From NCBI RefSeq assembly GCF_002198095.1, contig NZ_NHMK01000020.1:124001-188000 (forward strand): a stretch of 64,000 nucleotides of DNA. Reading direction: 5' to 3'. This document shows positions 20,988 to 31,077 of the stretch, one piece after another. Position 1 is the first letter of the stretch. The number at the start of each line of letters is the position of its first letter. Source of the DNA: Deinococcus indicus (GTDB lineage: Bacteria > Deinococcota > Deinococci > Deinococcales > Deinococcaceae). The position numbers were made by a program, and so were the translations under genes. The notes under the pieces are model-generated. The model did no database searches. It saw nothing but the letters and a program-made list of their open reading frames with translations, and was not told the DNA's origin.

Positions 20988-21121
20988 TACGGACTCCGAT
21001 TGAATGGGCTGCAAAGCCTGTTCAATCCGAGCGGATGCGAGAAGGAGAAAAACGGGTTCCGGACGTGGAGCTGGCAATCCGGTGAAGTTCCGGATTGTTG
21101 GCGAAACAAACGGAATCCGTA
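20988..21121 (+). repeat. MITE-like repeat, copy 3 (134 bp)
   Basis: Same orientation and ends as the copy at 4421 (TACGGACTCCG to CGGAATCCGTA) but 21 bp shorter, lacking the segment around CTCGGAGAGCTGCCCCGCAG. The loss is bounded by short GA-rich repeats. It is flanked by TCA on both sides and lies between the 3' ends of convergent genes. Confidence 0.88.
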
Positions 21122-21133
21122 TCACACCCTCCC

Positions 21134-21733
21134 CTACTTCACACCAAGCGCCGCCAGTTCCTCCCGGAGCTGCGCGGCGTTGTCGTAGCGGATGGCGTGC
21201 ATACCGACCCGGCGGGCGGCTTCGGTGTTCTGGGCGCGGTCGTCGATCATGACGGCCTCGTGCGGGGCGACGGCGGCCAGCGTGAGGGCGGCGCGGTAGA
21301 TGGCGGGGTTGGGTTTCATGAGTTCCAGCGTGGAGGACGTGAAAAACGCCAGCAGGAAGTCGTTGAGGCCGTAGGTGCGGATGCGGTGGTCGTTCAGGTC
21401 GCGGCCCTCGTTGTTCAGGGTGTACATGCGGTACCGGCCGCTCAGATCGCGGGCGAGGGCCAGGGCGTCGTCGTGGGGGCGGCTCTCGGCTTCCATGGCG
21501 GCGCGGAAATCCTCGCGGGTAAAGTCACGCGGGGCGTGGAACACCGTCTGCGACAGGTACTCGTCGAGGGTCATGCGGCCCAGTTCGAGTTCCGGCGCGG
21601 CCAGTTTGTGCCGTTCAGTGAATTCGGTCAGGTCCAGTCCGAAACGTGAGAGGACGTCCGCACGTTGCTCGCGGTCCCAGCCGTTCGTGAGGAGCACCCC
21701 GCCGATATCCCAGAAGACAGCCTTGATGGCCAT
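21134..21733 (-). CDS. HAD-superfamily hydrolase (subfamily IA)
   Basis: 199-aa haloacid-dehalogenase-like phosphatase. Motif I is FWDIGGVL (nucleophile Asp9; the second Asp of the usual DxD is Gly here), motif II is TLNNE with Asn in place of Ser/Thr, motif III is KPNPAIY and motif IV is MIDDR. The GG in motif I resembles the epoxide-hydrolase/YihX-like branch of the superfamily. TACCCT lies 6 nt before the ATG (leaderless). The substrate is unknown. Confidence 0.85.
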   Translation of the reverse strand: MAIKAVFWDIGGVLLTNGWDREQRADVLSRFGLDLTEFTERHKLAAPELELGRMTLDEYLSQTVFHAPRDFTREDFRAAMEAESRPHDDALALARDLSGRYRMYTLNNEGRDLNDHRIRTYGLNDFLLAFFTSSTLELMKPNPAIYRAALTLAAVAPHEAVMIDDRAQNTEAARRVGMHAIRYDNAAQLREELAALGVK

Positions 21734-21788
21734 GCGCGCAGGGTACGCCGGGGCAGCGGAAATCCGGCAGACGCATAAGAAAGCGTGA

Positions 21789-21819
21789 GGGGGCGGGCTA
21801 TTCCCAAAGCCTGCCCCCC
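21789..21819 (-). terminator. Probable terminator of polA
   Basis: An imperfect stem of about 10 bp (GGGGGCAGGCT/AGCCCGCCCCC on the minus strand) just after the polA stop, followed by a moderately T-rich stretch. Confidence 0.55.
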
Positions 21820-21832
21820 ACGACCCACCCCC

Positions 21833-24622
<2,790 letters not shown>

Positions 24623-24640
24623 AACCCCCATTCTACTGTG
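24623..24640 (-). promoter_or_regulatory. Leaderless promoter -10 of polA
   Basis: On the minus strand TAGAAT is followed by GGGGGTT and then the ATG, the same 7-nt spacing as at several other genes here. It resolves the choice between two in-frame ATGs. Confidence 0.6.
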
Positions 24641-24719
24641 GGCGTAATGAAGCGGCGCGTCGGGCAGGCCCGGACGGCCACCCCACGCGCCTCATCAGCT
24701 TCCCCCGACAACCCGGCGA

Positions 24720-24905
24720 TCAGTCCGCCGCCTGACCGTAGTGCTCGGGATCCGCCACCCGCCGGTTGCGGGGCCGCAGGGGTCGAAGGTCGAGAGGAAG
24801 GTCCTCCTGCTCCCGCAGCAGCGCGCGGTCGTCACGCGTGAGCGCAACGAAGGCACCCAGCATGATCAGGAGAGTCAGGGCCGCCATGATCAGAAGCAGG
24901 TTCAT
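24720..24905 (-). CDS. Small single-pass membrane protein
   Basis: 61-aa frame: one hydrophobic helix at the N-terminus (LLLIMAALTLLIMLGAFVAL) followed by a charged, Arg/Asp-rich tail. The composition is typical of small bacterial membrane proteins. I see no clear ribosome site or -10 box, so coding status is uncertain. It could be co-transcribed toward polA (97-nt gap). Confidence 0.45.
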   Translation of the reverse strand: MNLLLIMAALTLLIMLGAFVALTRDDRALLREQEDLPLDLRPLRPRNRRVADPEHYGQAAD

Positions 24906-25062
24906 ACGAGCAGTGTGCGCCCCGACCCGTCACAAGCCCATGACGGCCCCCTCAAGGCCCCTGCATGGAACCTTCAGCGGCACTACAGGCAACCCTGAAC
25001 GAACCTCCATCTTGCACTGCACCCCGATCCGAGCCGAGGACCGCCATTCCCTACTGCACAGC

Positions 25063-25084
25063 AAAAACCCCGCCTGAGGCGGGG
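25063..25084 (-). terminator. Rho-independent terminator (minus strand)
   Basis: CCCCGCC-TGA-GGCGGGG with TTTTT on the minus-strand side. No convincing minus-strand gene ends just before it within 400 bp, so it may mark a lost gene or the edge of the inserted region. Confidence 0.7.
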
Positions 25085-25505
25085 CTGGCCCTCACCGACT
25101 TCACCCGGTCGGTCTGAATTGTGGGTGACGCCAGCCTAGGCCGCCAGCGTGAGCCCCCCATCCGACCCACATGGGACGACCTTGAAGGATCAAGACCCGC
25201 TCAAGGAATCCCCATACCCCGCTGAGCTGTCGGAATGGCGCTATACGCAGGAGTTCGCCGACTTGTGGCGATATCCCCAGCCTCCCCGAAGGTCGGGGCG
25301 CCCTCCACACCCCCTAACAACGCTCAGGGCGCGCACTTCAACGTGCGCCCCCTGACCTGCCCCTCGCCCTGACGGCGCGCGGGGCGGCTGACGTTCAGCC
25401 CGTCTGTCCGAACTGCATTCTGCCACGCGAGTTTTCAAGGTAGATAACCGTTGCTGGCTGTCACGGTCGTGCTGTAGCTGGTGGAAGCATGTTACTGCGT
25501 TTCTG
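25085..25505. other. Intergenic stretch without a convincing gene
   Basis: 421 bp with only short frames of poor codon bias on either strand. No tRNA-like fold is visible. It lies between the polA region and the first accessory genes, so it is a place to look for the left attachment site of the prophage or an earlier insertion scar. Confidence 0.4.
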
Positions 25506-25802
25506 TCAGCCGCAGCGGAAGGGGATGGGCAGTGGGCCGCAGCAGCAGACGCCCTGGATTCGTCCCCCGGTTGCCTGGGTGCTGAGGAGGTGTCCGTACG
25601 CTTGCCGGCAGGTCTGGAATCGCGCTGCTATGTCTGCGCGGCCGCCTACCAGGCCGTGTTCGCTGACCAGTCGCCGGACGGCGGTTGAGCAGGATTCTCC
25701 GCCGAAGAATGCGGCGTGTGCGCAGCGGAAGCCTTTGAGTGGGGAGAGCCAGCGCTGGTACAGGTCGATGGAGTTCAGGGTGAGGGTGTTGAGTGTGTTC
25801 AT
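25506..25802 (-). CDS. YidD-like membrane protein insertion efficiency factor
   Basis: 98-aa protein with the YidD pattern: an amphipathic N-terminal segment LNSIDLYQRWLSPLKGFRC, then CSTAVRRLVSEHGLVGG and a TCRQAY block. YidD proteins help YidC insert inner-membrane proteins. The usual YidD core (CRFxPTCSxYA) is altered to CAHAAFFGGESCSTA, and there is a cysteine-rich C-terminus (GVCCCGPLP). The canonical yidD lies in the rpmH-rnpA-yidC cluster, which is absent here, so this is a divergent stand-alone copy. The ATG at the start of the conserved part is chosen over a longer frame to 25886. Confidence 0.7.
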   Translation of the reverse strand: MNTLNTLTLNSIDLYQRWLSPLKGFRCAHAAFFGGESCSTAVRRLVSEHGLVGGRADIAARFQTCRQAYGHLLSTQATGGRIQGVCCCGPLPIPFRCG

Positions 25803-26050
25803 GCCTGAGGGTAGGGCGGGTCCTAAGTTTTCGCCCTTCGGTTTCGTGAAGCGATGGAGCTTCCGGAATGACAACAACGCCCCCACCCTAGCGTAGGCCG
25901 GGCGAGGTCAGCCTCGCTTACCGGGGCCCGCTGCTTCTTGACGAGTTGCCGGATTTCAGCCGGAAGGCGGAGAGGCTATGACACCTGCTGGACATCGGTC
26001 GTCCGGCTTGAGAGTTGATACAAATATATCCACACGCAGAGTGTGTAGAA
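25803..26050. other. Intergenic stretch with inverted repeats
   Basis: About 250 bp without a gene. It has an imperfect hairpin around GGCCGGGCGAGG and a second GCCGG-type stem, then turns AT-rich near 26020 (GATACAAATATATCC). It could hold a small RNA or an insertion junction; I cannot assign it. Confidence 0.3.
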
Positions 26051-26088
26051 AGATAAACAGGCGCCGCCCCAAGCTAAGGGCAGCGCCT
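26051..26088 (-). terminator. Terminator of the XRE-ImmA gene
   Basis: AGGCGC-GCCC pairs with GGGC-GCGCCT around TTAGCTT on the minus strand, followed by GTTTATCTTT. It lies about 13 nt after the gene stop. Confidence 0.65.
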
Positions 26089-26100
26089 CACATTTGATGA

Positions 26101-27150
26101 TTAGGCTGTAGCAGTCTGCATCACGAGATCACGAACACTTGGATGTTCACGAGCGAACTGGCTCCAGTCGAGATAAAGGTCGTTCTTGAGACGCCCCAAC
26201 AGAATGCTGGGGTGGACAGGATGATGGCCTGAAGCAGCAGCGGCTTCAATTGCACTAAAAGTAAATACGCCGCGTTCCACGAACGCTTCGTACTCTTTAT
26301 CCAGGATCAGGGCGTTGCGGGCCATCTCGTTAGCTTTCTGCTCACGCCGGTCATTCGTGGGAATTCGGTCGATGGTATCGGCCGGCATTTGGCTATCCTC
26401 GTTGTGGATATGCATCAGTTCGTGCATGAGGGCGAACCAGAAGCTATCCAGACGAGCGATACGCATGGACAGTCCCAAGTACGGGCATCCATCGTTGTAT
26501 GACGCCACGCCGTCGACAGGGCATTTCTCCGGATTGGGGAGAATGACCACCCGGATGCCGTACTTCTGGACGATAGTCAGTGCCTTTCCTACCTTCCTCT
26601 CGTCATCCATCAATTTCTGTAGATCAGCAAGCAGGTCAGGGAATCGGGTTTTGTCGTACTTGGGGCACTCCCGGCTCATTGCACGGCGGTACACCTCGAT
26701 GGTCCATGCACGTTTGGCCACGTCATTCATGGCTAGGCCAGCTCCAGAGCGCTTGAAGTTCACGACGACTTTACGCTCGAGATCCCAGAATTCTTGAAGG
26801 CGCTCATCAAGTTCCTCAGGTGGAAGTGTGCCATCAATCCACTTGAGTTTGACCAGTTGCTTGGCGAATTCATGCTTTGCCAAGATAGCGACACGCGTCG
26901 GTTTTGCACTCGCACGGTGGTAGTCGACTGCGGCAGCCATCCAGTCGGTGGCTTTGGGATGGCCTCCAAGAGCGAGTTCAAGCTGGATGGCCAAATCCAC
27001 GTCCATTGCCTTCTTGCCCTTGATGATGTCTGTCACGTATTGGGCAGATCGCCCGAGTAGCTCGGCCAGGTGGGTGTTGGTCATCCCTCTGTTGGCAAGC
27101 TCCTGCTGCAGGATCTCGCCGGGAGACCTAGTGGTTCTGTTCTTTGTCAT
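26101..27150 (-). CDS. XRE-family HTH fused to ImmA/IrrE metallopeptidase
   Basis: 349-aa fusion. An N-terminal helix-turn-helix (about 10-65; SPGEILQQELANRGMTNTHLAELLG) is HigA-like. The C-terminal ImmA/IrrE peptidase (about 165-300) has the zinc motif HELMHIHNED near 242-251. ImmA-type proteases cleave XRE repressors to induce mobile elements, and IrrE does the same to DdrO in Deinococcus. Here both parts are in one chain, as in self-contained HigA-like antitoxin or regulator proteins. The gene is noticeably less GC-rich than the core genes. No obvious HigB-type toxin lies directly upstream. The ATG gives a full HTH. Confidence 0.85.
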   Translation of the reverse strand: MTKNRTTRSPGEILQQELANRGMTNTHLAELLGRSAQYVTDIIKGKKAMDVDLAIQLELALGGHPKATDWMAAAVDYHRASAKPTRVAILAKHEFAKQLVKLKWIDGTLPPEELDERLQEFWDLERKVVVNFKRSGAGLAMNDVAKRAWTIEVYRRAMSRECPKYDKTRFPDLLADLQKLMDDERKVGKALTIVQKYGIRVVILPNPEKCPVDGVASYNDGCPYLGLSMRIARLDSFWFALMHELMHIHNEDSQMPADTIDRIPTNDRREQKANEMARNALILDKEYEAFVERGVFTFSAIEAAAASGHHPVHPSILLGRLKNDLYLDWSQFAREHPSVRDLVMQTATA

Positions 27151-27231
27151 GGTGATTGCTCCAATGGATCCGAGTTGGGCCTGTCGGTTGCCGTGCGACG
27201 GACTCAGATGTGGAGTAGGTAGTCAGCCTCT

Positions 27232-27369
27232 CTAGCAGAGGCCCGCTGGCTGAGAACCTATGTCCTCGGATGATGCACGCAAGTATAGAAGGTTTGACAT
27301 GGCGGGAGAAGTAAACCGATGTGAAGTGAGTGCAGTTGGGTGGCTGCCAGGTGTGAGGATAGGTTTCAT
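27232..27369 (-). CDS. Possible small protein upstream of the XRE-ImmA gene
   Basis: 45-codon frame whose ATG is preceded by GGAGG at 8-nt spacing, the best ribosome site in this region. The frame stays open upstream to 27672, and a version starting at GTG 27582 (about 116 aa) also looks protein-like, so the true start is uncertain. It lies 81 nt before the XRE-ImmA gene on the same strand, where a toxin partner would be expected, but I recognise no toxin family. Confidence 0.35.
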   Translation of the reverse strand: MKPILTPGSHPTALTSHRFTSPAMSNLLYLRASSEDIGSQPAGLC

Positions 27370-27869
27370 ACTGACCTCCTCGTGCCTCAGGACGCGAAAA
27401 AGACTGCTGAAGTGAGCTTTTCGTCCCGGGTACACAATTATTGTATCAGAAAATTCTCTGACCCCCTGAGCGCACCAGTACCTCGCATTTTCCGCAGCTT
27501 TCCATGTATCCGAGTACCTAAGCCTACTGAATTCCGCTTGACATTCGAGGACGCGGCGGGCAAACTCTATGGCAGTGAGCACGAACCCGCCAAACACAAA
27601 AAACGCCGGAGAGCACAGGGCTCTACCGGCGAGACTCGTTTGGCTAGTTTTTGGGCACTCAGGAGAGGCCAATGGAAAAAGGCCTGTAGATACTCATTGG
27701 CATCCCCAGGCCATTGGTACTGCGATGTTCAAAACTCAGAACGTTGTCGAGGCGTCCACTGAGAGTATAAACCGCAGTGCCATGGTCAGCAATGACACCC
27801 CCTTCAGGGAGGGGTCATGTTCTTCATCCGGTGACACCTCAATCCGGTGTCCCCGAAAGAGGGCTGAAG
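27370..27869. other. AT-richer intergenic region
   Basis: About 500 bp with relaxed base composition and no confident gene apart from the upstream extension of the small minus-strand frame. Near the right end are two inverted repeats (TGACACCCC/GGGGTCA around 27793-27817 and GACACC/GGTGTC at 27832-27851) in the leader of the next plus-strand pair, possibly regulatory. Confidence 0.35.
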
Positions 27870-28016
27870 ATGACACGGAAAAAACCACAACCCCCGCCCG
27901 GCAAAGAAGATCACATTCTCATCTGGCGCCCATACATCACGCTTCCCAATGGCCAAGTGCTCCATGCATACGAGCGTGGGATCAAGGCCTTCCCCATCTG
28001 GGTAAAACCGCAATGA
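27870..28016 (+). CDS. Small protein coupled to a membrane protein
   Basis: 48-aa protein with a basic N-terminus (MTRKKPQPPPGKEDH) and a compact aromatic part (LPNGQVLHAYERGIKAF). The ATG follows a GAGGG ribosome site. Its TGA overlaps the next ATG (ATGA), so the two are translationally coupled and probably act together. I do not recognise the family. Confidence 0.6.
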   Translation: MTRKKPQPPPGKEDHILIWRPYITLPNGQVLHAYERGIKAFPIWVKPQ

Positions 28017-28405
28017 GCCCTTACGAAATCAAGCTCCGCGTCTCTCGGGTACTTGCGGGCTTCAACTGCGGCATCAACATCTGGGCTCAGTTCGGTTCCG
28101 AAAGCTTCCCAGGGATCCTCTTCATGATTGGTCTGTACTTGATGGGCTTCATCGCGGGGCGCTGGCTCCGCCAGAACATGTACCTGTACGACCGACTCTG
28201 GAACGTGGCCACCCTGGTCGCACTGATTACCGTCTTCTTGCCCGCTCCGGCCTGGGAATGGCTGTTCCGCTTCGACGGTTGCCTGTGGGTCATGCTGCTA
28301 ATCGCCACCTTCCCGCCGAGTTCAGGTAAGCGACGACGCAAGCTCCTCGACAGCCTGCCTAAAATCCCCCGACGTTGGGCAGGCGGGATTCCCGTTCATT
28401 CGTAA
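28013..28405 (+). CDS. Multi-pass membrane protein
   Basis: 130-aa membrane protein with about four helices (ILFMIGLYLMGFIAG, LWNVATLVALITVFL and the WLFRFDGCLWVMLLIATF region are clearest) and a basic C-terminal tail (SSGKRRRKLLDSLPKIPRR). Translation is coupled to the upstream 48-aa protein by a 4-bp overlap. A strong terminator follows at once. Function is unknown; the small-protein/membrane-protein layout at a prophage border would fit an exclusion or toxin-like module, but nothing shows this directly. Confidence 0.65.
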   Translation: MSPYEIKLRVSRVLAGFNCGINIWAQFGSESFPGILFMIGLYLMGFIAGRWLRQNMYLYDRLWNVATLVALITVFLPAPAWEWLFRFDGCLWVMLLIATFPPSSGKRRRKLLDSLPKIPRRWAGGIPVHS

Positions 28406-28410
28406 GACTC

Positions 28411-28443
28411 CCCCCACCTGCCACTAGGCAGGTGGGGGATTTC
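28411..28443. terminator. Bidirectional terminator
   Basis: A perfect 12-bp stem CCCCCACCTGCC/GGCAGGTGGGGG with a 4-nt loop, followed by ATTTC. It separates the plus-strand membrane-protein gene from the minus-strand gene ending at 28442. Confidence 0.8.
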
Positions 28444-28648
28444 ACTTGCTCAGCCAAGTCTTCAGGTCGTTCCAGCCGCCATTGCCGTATGCGTCCGGCC
28501 AGACGCTTCGCAGGAGACCCCACTGCCAAGTGCCGCCCTCGCGGGTCATGGTGCCCATCTCGCCGGACATCCGCTGGGCGTGGTACAGCGTGCGCTCCGA
28601 GGAGGCCTGCGGGTCGGCGGGGAGTGGGCGGCCAGGGAGGAACGTCAT
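28442..28648 (-). CDS. Small protein of unknown function
   Basis: 68-aa soluble protein, Trp-rich toward the C-terminus (TWQWGLLRSVWPDAYGNGGW). TAAGCT lies 6 nt before the ATG, a leaderless start, and a strong terminator follows the stop, so this is a self-contained unit. No family is recognised. It is divergent from the DUF2726 gene across 74 bp. Confidence 0.6.
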   Translation of the reverse strand: MTFLPGRPLPADPQASSERTLYHAQRMSGEMGTMTREGGTWQWGLLRSVWPDAYGNGGWNDLKTWLSK

Positions 28649-28722
28649 CCGGCCAGCTTACCCCCAGCAGGGGACGGGCAAACCACTCCGCACACGATGC
28701 TCACGCCTGTCATCCTGCGCGC

Positions 28723-29445
28723 ATGGAACTTCTCGGGATGACGATTGCCCTGGTCTTTACTGGGCTCTGTATCGGCGCAGGCATAGCCTTGGCCCCACGC
28801 GTCGTGAGGCTCATAGGTCGGGCCCTGACTACTCCACCCTCCAGCTCGGGCAATACAGCACCCCGCCCCAGTAGCCCCACGCGGTCTAACTTCCCAGCGG
28901 GCACGGGCCGCCACGTAACTCCTGACCCCTTGCCAGGTCGGGATACCGAAATTCGTGCTCGGGTCGCCGCGCAATCGGCCCCAACGCCCGCAACGCCCAG
29001 CCCTCACCTGGAGGGCGTACCGGACCAGCTACCCGTGCGCATCAAACAGTACTTCCTGGCACGAAGCGAGTCAGCCTTCCTGGCAGCGTTGGAAGCCAGT
29101 CTCCCAAGTGGGTATCGAGTCTTCCCAAACGTGCGATTGAACGACCTGTTCTTCATTACAACCAAGCACCCTGGCCAGCAAAAGGGCACGTACGCCAGGC
29201 TGCGGGATAAGCACGTGGACTTCTTGGTTGTCGCATTGCCCGAACATCGCCCGGTGCTCGCCATTGAATTGGACGGTGCCAGTCACGACAACGTCCAGCA
29301 GCAGTACCGGGACGCGGTGAAGGACGTCGCGTTCCGCAGCGCGGGCTTGCCGCTGATCCGTCTGCGAGCTGAGGTGACGCACACGCCGGCTTCTCTGAGG
29401 ATCGTACTGGGTGAGCACCTGAGCATAGGCCGCGCGCACGCCTGA
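28723..29445 (+). CDS. Membrane-anchored DUF2726 (PD-(D/E)XK nuclease-like) protein
   Basis: 240-aa protein with an N-terminal transmembrane helix (GMTIALVFTGLCIGAGIAL), a Pro/Ser/Thr-rich linker to about residue 100, and a C-terminal DUF2726 domain. That domain shows the restriction-endonuclease-like core: KHVDFLVVALPEHRPVL, then AIELDGASHDN and RDAVKDVAFRSAGLPLIRL, giving an Asp plus ExD arrangement. The family is thought to be a nuclease, often near phage or conflict genes; the substrate is unknown. The ATG is chosen for CATCCT 6 nt upstream and a sensible membrane anchor. A strong bidirectional terminator follows. Confidence 0.75.
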   Translation: MELLGMTIALVFTGLCIGAGIALAPRVVRLIGRALTTPPSSSGNTAPRPSSPTRSNFPAGTGRHVTPDPLPGRDTEIRARVAAQSAPTPATPSPHLEGVPDQLPVRIKQYFLARSESAFLAALEASLPSGYRVFPNVRLNDLFFITTKHPGQQKGTYARLRDKHVDFLVVALPEHRPVLAIELDGASHDNVQQQYRDAVKDVAFRSAGLPLIRLRAEVTHTPASLRIVLGEHLSIGRAHA

Positions 29446-29454
29446 CCGAAACGA

Positions 29455-29498
29455 GAAAACGCCCCCACCCCAGCGCACGCCAGGGTGGGGGCGTTTTC
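29455..29498. terminator. Strong bidirectional terminator
   Basis: GAAAACGCCCCCACCC pairs with GGGTGGGGGCGTTTTC, giving U-runs on both strands. It separates the DUF2726 gene from the leftmost prophage gene and is a good functional boundary of the late region. Confidence 0.9.
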
Positions 29499-29519
29499 GG
29501 CTCAGATTGTCTGTGCCTG

Positions 29520-29900
29520 TCAGCCGCCGGGGAAGACGCGGCGGTACGCGGCTTCGATCAGCCCGGACAGCATGCCGCTCTGCGCCAGGGCGTGCAGCCA
29601 CGTGGTGGCGGGCGTGACCGGGACGAGTTCGCGAATCAGGTACCCGACGAGGTGCGCCACGAGCAGGCCGCGGGCCGTGCCGAGGACGACCGGCTTCAGC
29701 GCCTGTCCGGCCTGCACGGCGGCTTCGAGGAGAGCGCCCACTTCAGCCCAGGTGGCGCCGTCGCGCAGCGCCTCGATGCGACTGCGGAGACTGGGCAGGT
29801 GAGCGTCCAGCCAGGGGGTGAGCTGGTCGGCGGTGACGGTGCCACCAGCGCGGGCGGCGGCGTTCAGGGACAGCAGGGTCGTCAGGATTGCAGTGTTCAC
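29520..29900 (-). CDS. Phage-associated protein of unknown function
   Basis: 126-aa, mostly helical protein with moderately hydrophobic stretches (VVLGTARGLLVAHLVGYLI). The GTG start has GGAGG 4 nt upstream. It is the last minus-strand gene before the strong terminator, so it may be the final gene of the late transcript. A lysis-accessory role is possible from position only. Confidence 0.5.
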   Translation of the reverse strand: MNTAILTTLLSLNAAARAGGTVTADQLTPWLDAHLPSLRSRIEALRDGATWAEVGALLEAAVQAGQALKPVVLGTARGLLVAHLVGYLIRELVPVTPATTWLHALAQSGMLSGLIEAAYRRVFPGG

Positions 29901-29997
29901 GGTGCCTCCAAAGGCGCGGCCCCCGCGCTGAGGCAGGGGCCGGTGAGAGTGGGTGGTTCGTTTGGATGGTGGGCGGTTGAGGCCTTGTCTGGGTAGC

Positions 29998-30022
29998 GTC
30001 AGAAGCCTGTGAGATTTCTGAC
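29998..30022. promoter_or_regulatory. Inverted repeat at the GGDEF gene promoter
   Basis: GTCAGAA and TTCTGAC are separated by 11 bp, directly before a TAGCGT -10 box and the ATG of the diguanylate cyclase gene. The repeat covers the expected -35, as a repressor site would. Confidence 0.5.
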
Positions 30023-30035
30023 ACTAGCGTGAGGC

Positions 30036-31064
30036 ATGTGGAGTGAAAGGCCAACCTATTTTCCTGAAGTGACTGGCCACTTACCTCCCCTGCGGTTCGT
30101 GTACCTCGGCTTAGCGCTCCTGTCCGCGCTCGTGCAGGCGTTGATTGCCACTCAGGCAGCCCAGGACGCGCAGAGCAGCCAGTACCAACAGTCCCTGGTC
30201 GGAATTGCCATGAGCCTGCTGATGGGCGTCCTCTCGAACCTTCCCAACTTTCCGATGCGGTGGATACAGTGCGGCACGATCCTGGTGGGGTACGCGTGGG
30301 TGCTGATTTCCGCTTTCCTGCTGGAGTCCGCTCCGGATCTGTGCGCGAGCATCCTGATCGGGCAGTTGATCTTCACGACATTCTCGTTCTCCTGGTTGCG
30401 GCAGCGGTCAGCGTTGCTACTCAGCAGCGTCACGTACCTGCTGCTGTGGGTTCCCAGCGGCCCGGACTCCATGCTGGACCGCCCGCCGCTGCTGCTGACG
30501 GGATTCGCGATGTCGTTGGTGTGGTTCCTCTCCCAGTACGGCTGGCACGTGTATCTGGAACGCAACCGGAAGGAGGAGTTCGCGGCCCTGGCGTTCACGG
30601 ATTACCTGACTGGGATCGCGAACCGGCATTCGGGCCGGGAGTTGCTGGAGCGGCTGTTCGTGGAGCATGCGGGCGCGCCGGGCGGCTTGTCTGTGGCGCT
30701 GTGCGACATCGATCACTTCAAACGCATCAACGATACGGTCGGGCATCACCGTGGGGATGACGTGCTGATCGAGGTAGCGCGGGTGTTGCAGGCGTCCATG
30801 GCGCCGCAGGGTGGCCACGCGGTTCGGTGGGGTGGGGAGGAGTTCCTGTTGATCCTGCCGGGCCATTCGTTGCTTGTTGCGAGGAAGGTCGTGGAACGGG
30901 CGTTGATTGAGGTGCAGGGTGGGACGTTTCCGGAGCGGGTGCAGGTGACGTTGAGCGCCGGGGTGGCGTGCATGGCTGAGGTGGGGGACGTGCCGGGGCT
31001 GCTGCGTCTGGCGGATCAGCGGTTGTACGAGGCGAAGGCGGGGGGCCGGAACCGGACGGTCTGA
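30036..31064 (+). CDS. Membrane diguanylate cyclase (GGDEF)
   Basis: 342-aa protein that should make cyclic di-GMP from two GTP. The N-terminal half is a sensor-like region with five or six helices (FVYLGLALLSALVQALIAT, LVGIAMSLLMGVL and FTTFSFSWL among them). The GGDEF domain (about 178-340) has LTGIANRHSGRELLERL, VALCDIDHFKRINDTVGH and an active GGEEF signature near 266. I see no clear RxxD inhibitory site. It is oppositely oriented to the phage late genes and carries its own promoter and operator-like repeat, which marks it as a moron or as host DNA left inside the prophage. Confidence 0.92.
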   Translation: MWSERPTYFPEVTGHLPPLRFVYLGLALLSALVQALIATQAAQDAQSSQYQQSLVGIAMSLLMGVLSNLPNFPMRWIQCGTILVGYAWVLISAFLLESAPDLCASILIGQLIFTTFSFSWLRQRSALLLSSVTYLLLWVPSGPDSMLDRPPLLLTGFAMSLVWFLSQYGWHVYLERNRKEEFAALAFTDYLTGIANRHSGRELLERLFVEHAGAPGGLSVALCDIDHFKRINDTVGHHRGDDVLIEVARVLQASMAPQGGHAVRWGGEEFLLILPGHSLLVARKVVERALIEVQGGTFPERVQVTLSAGVACMAEVGDVPGLLRLADQRLYEAKAGGRNRTV

Positions 31065-31077
31065 CGCGAACGTGGGT

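Noticed and set aside
25101..25355. Small frames on both strands in the 25.1-25.5 kb gap
   Set aside because: They are Pro/Arg-rich and lack ribosome sites or -10 boxes.
27569..28012. Long N-terminal extension of the plus-strand membrane protein
   Set aside because: The extension has no codon bias, crosses inverted repeats and overlaps the coupled 48-aa gene, whose stop overlaps the better ATG at 28013.
25085..29520. A left attachment site for the prophage
   Set aside because: No tRNA end or direct repeat could be matched, because the right end of the prophage is outside the window; the boundary remains undefined.
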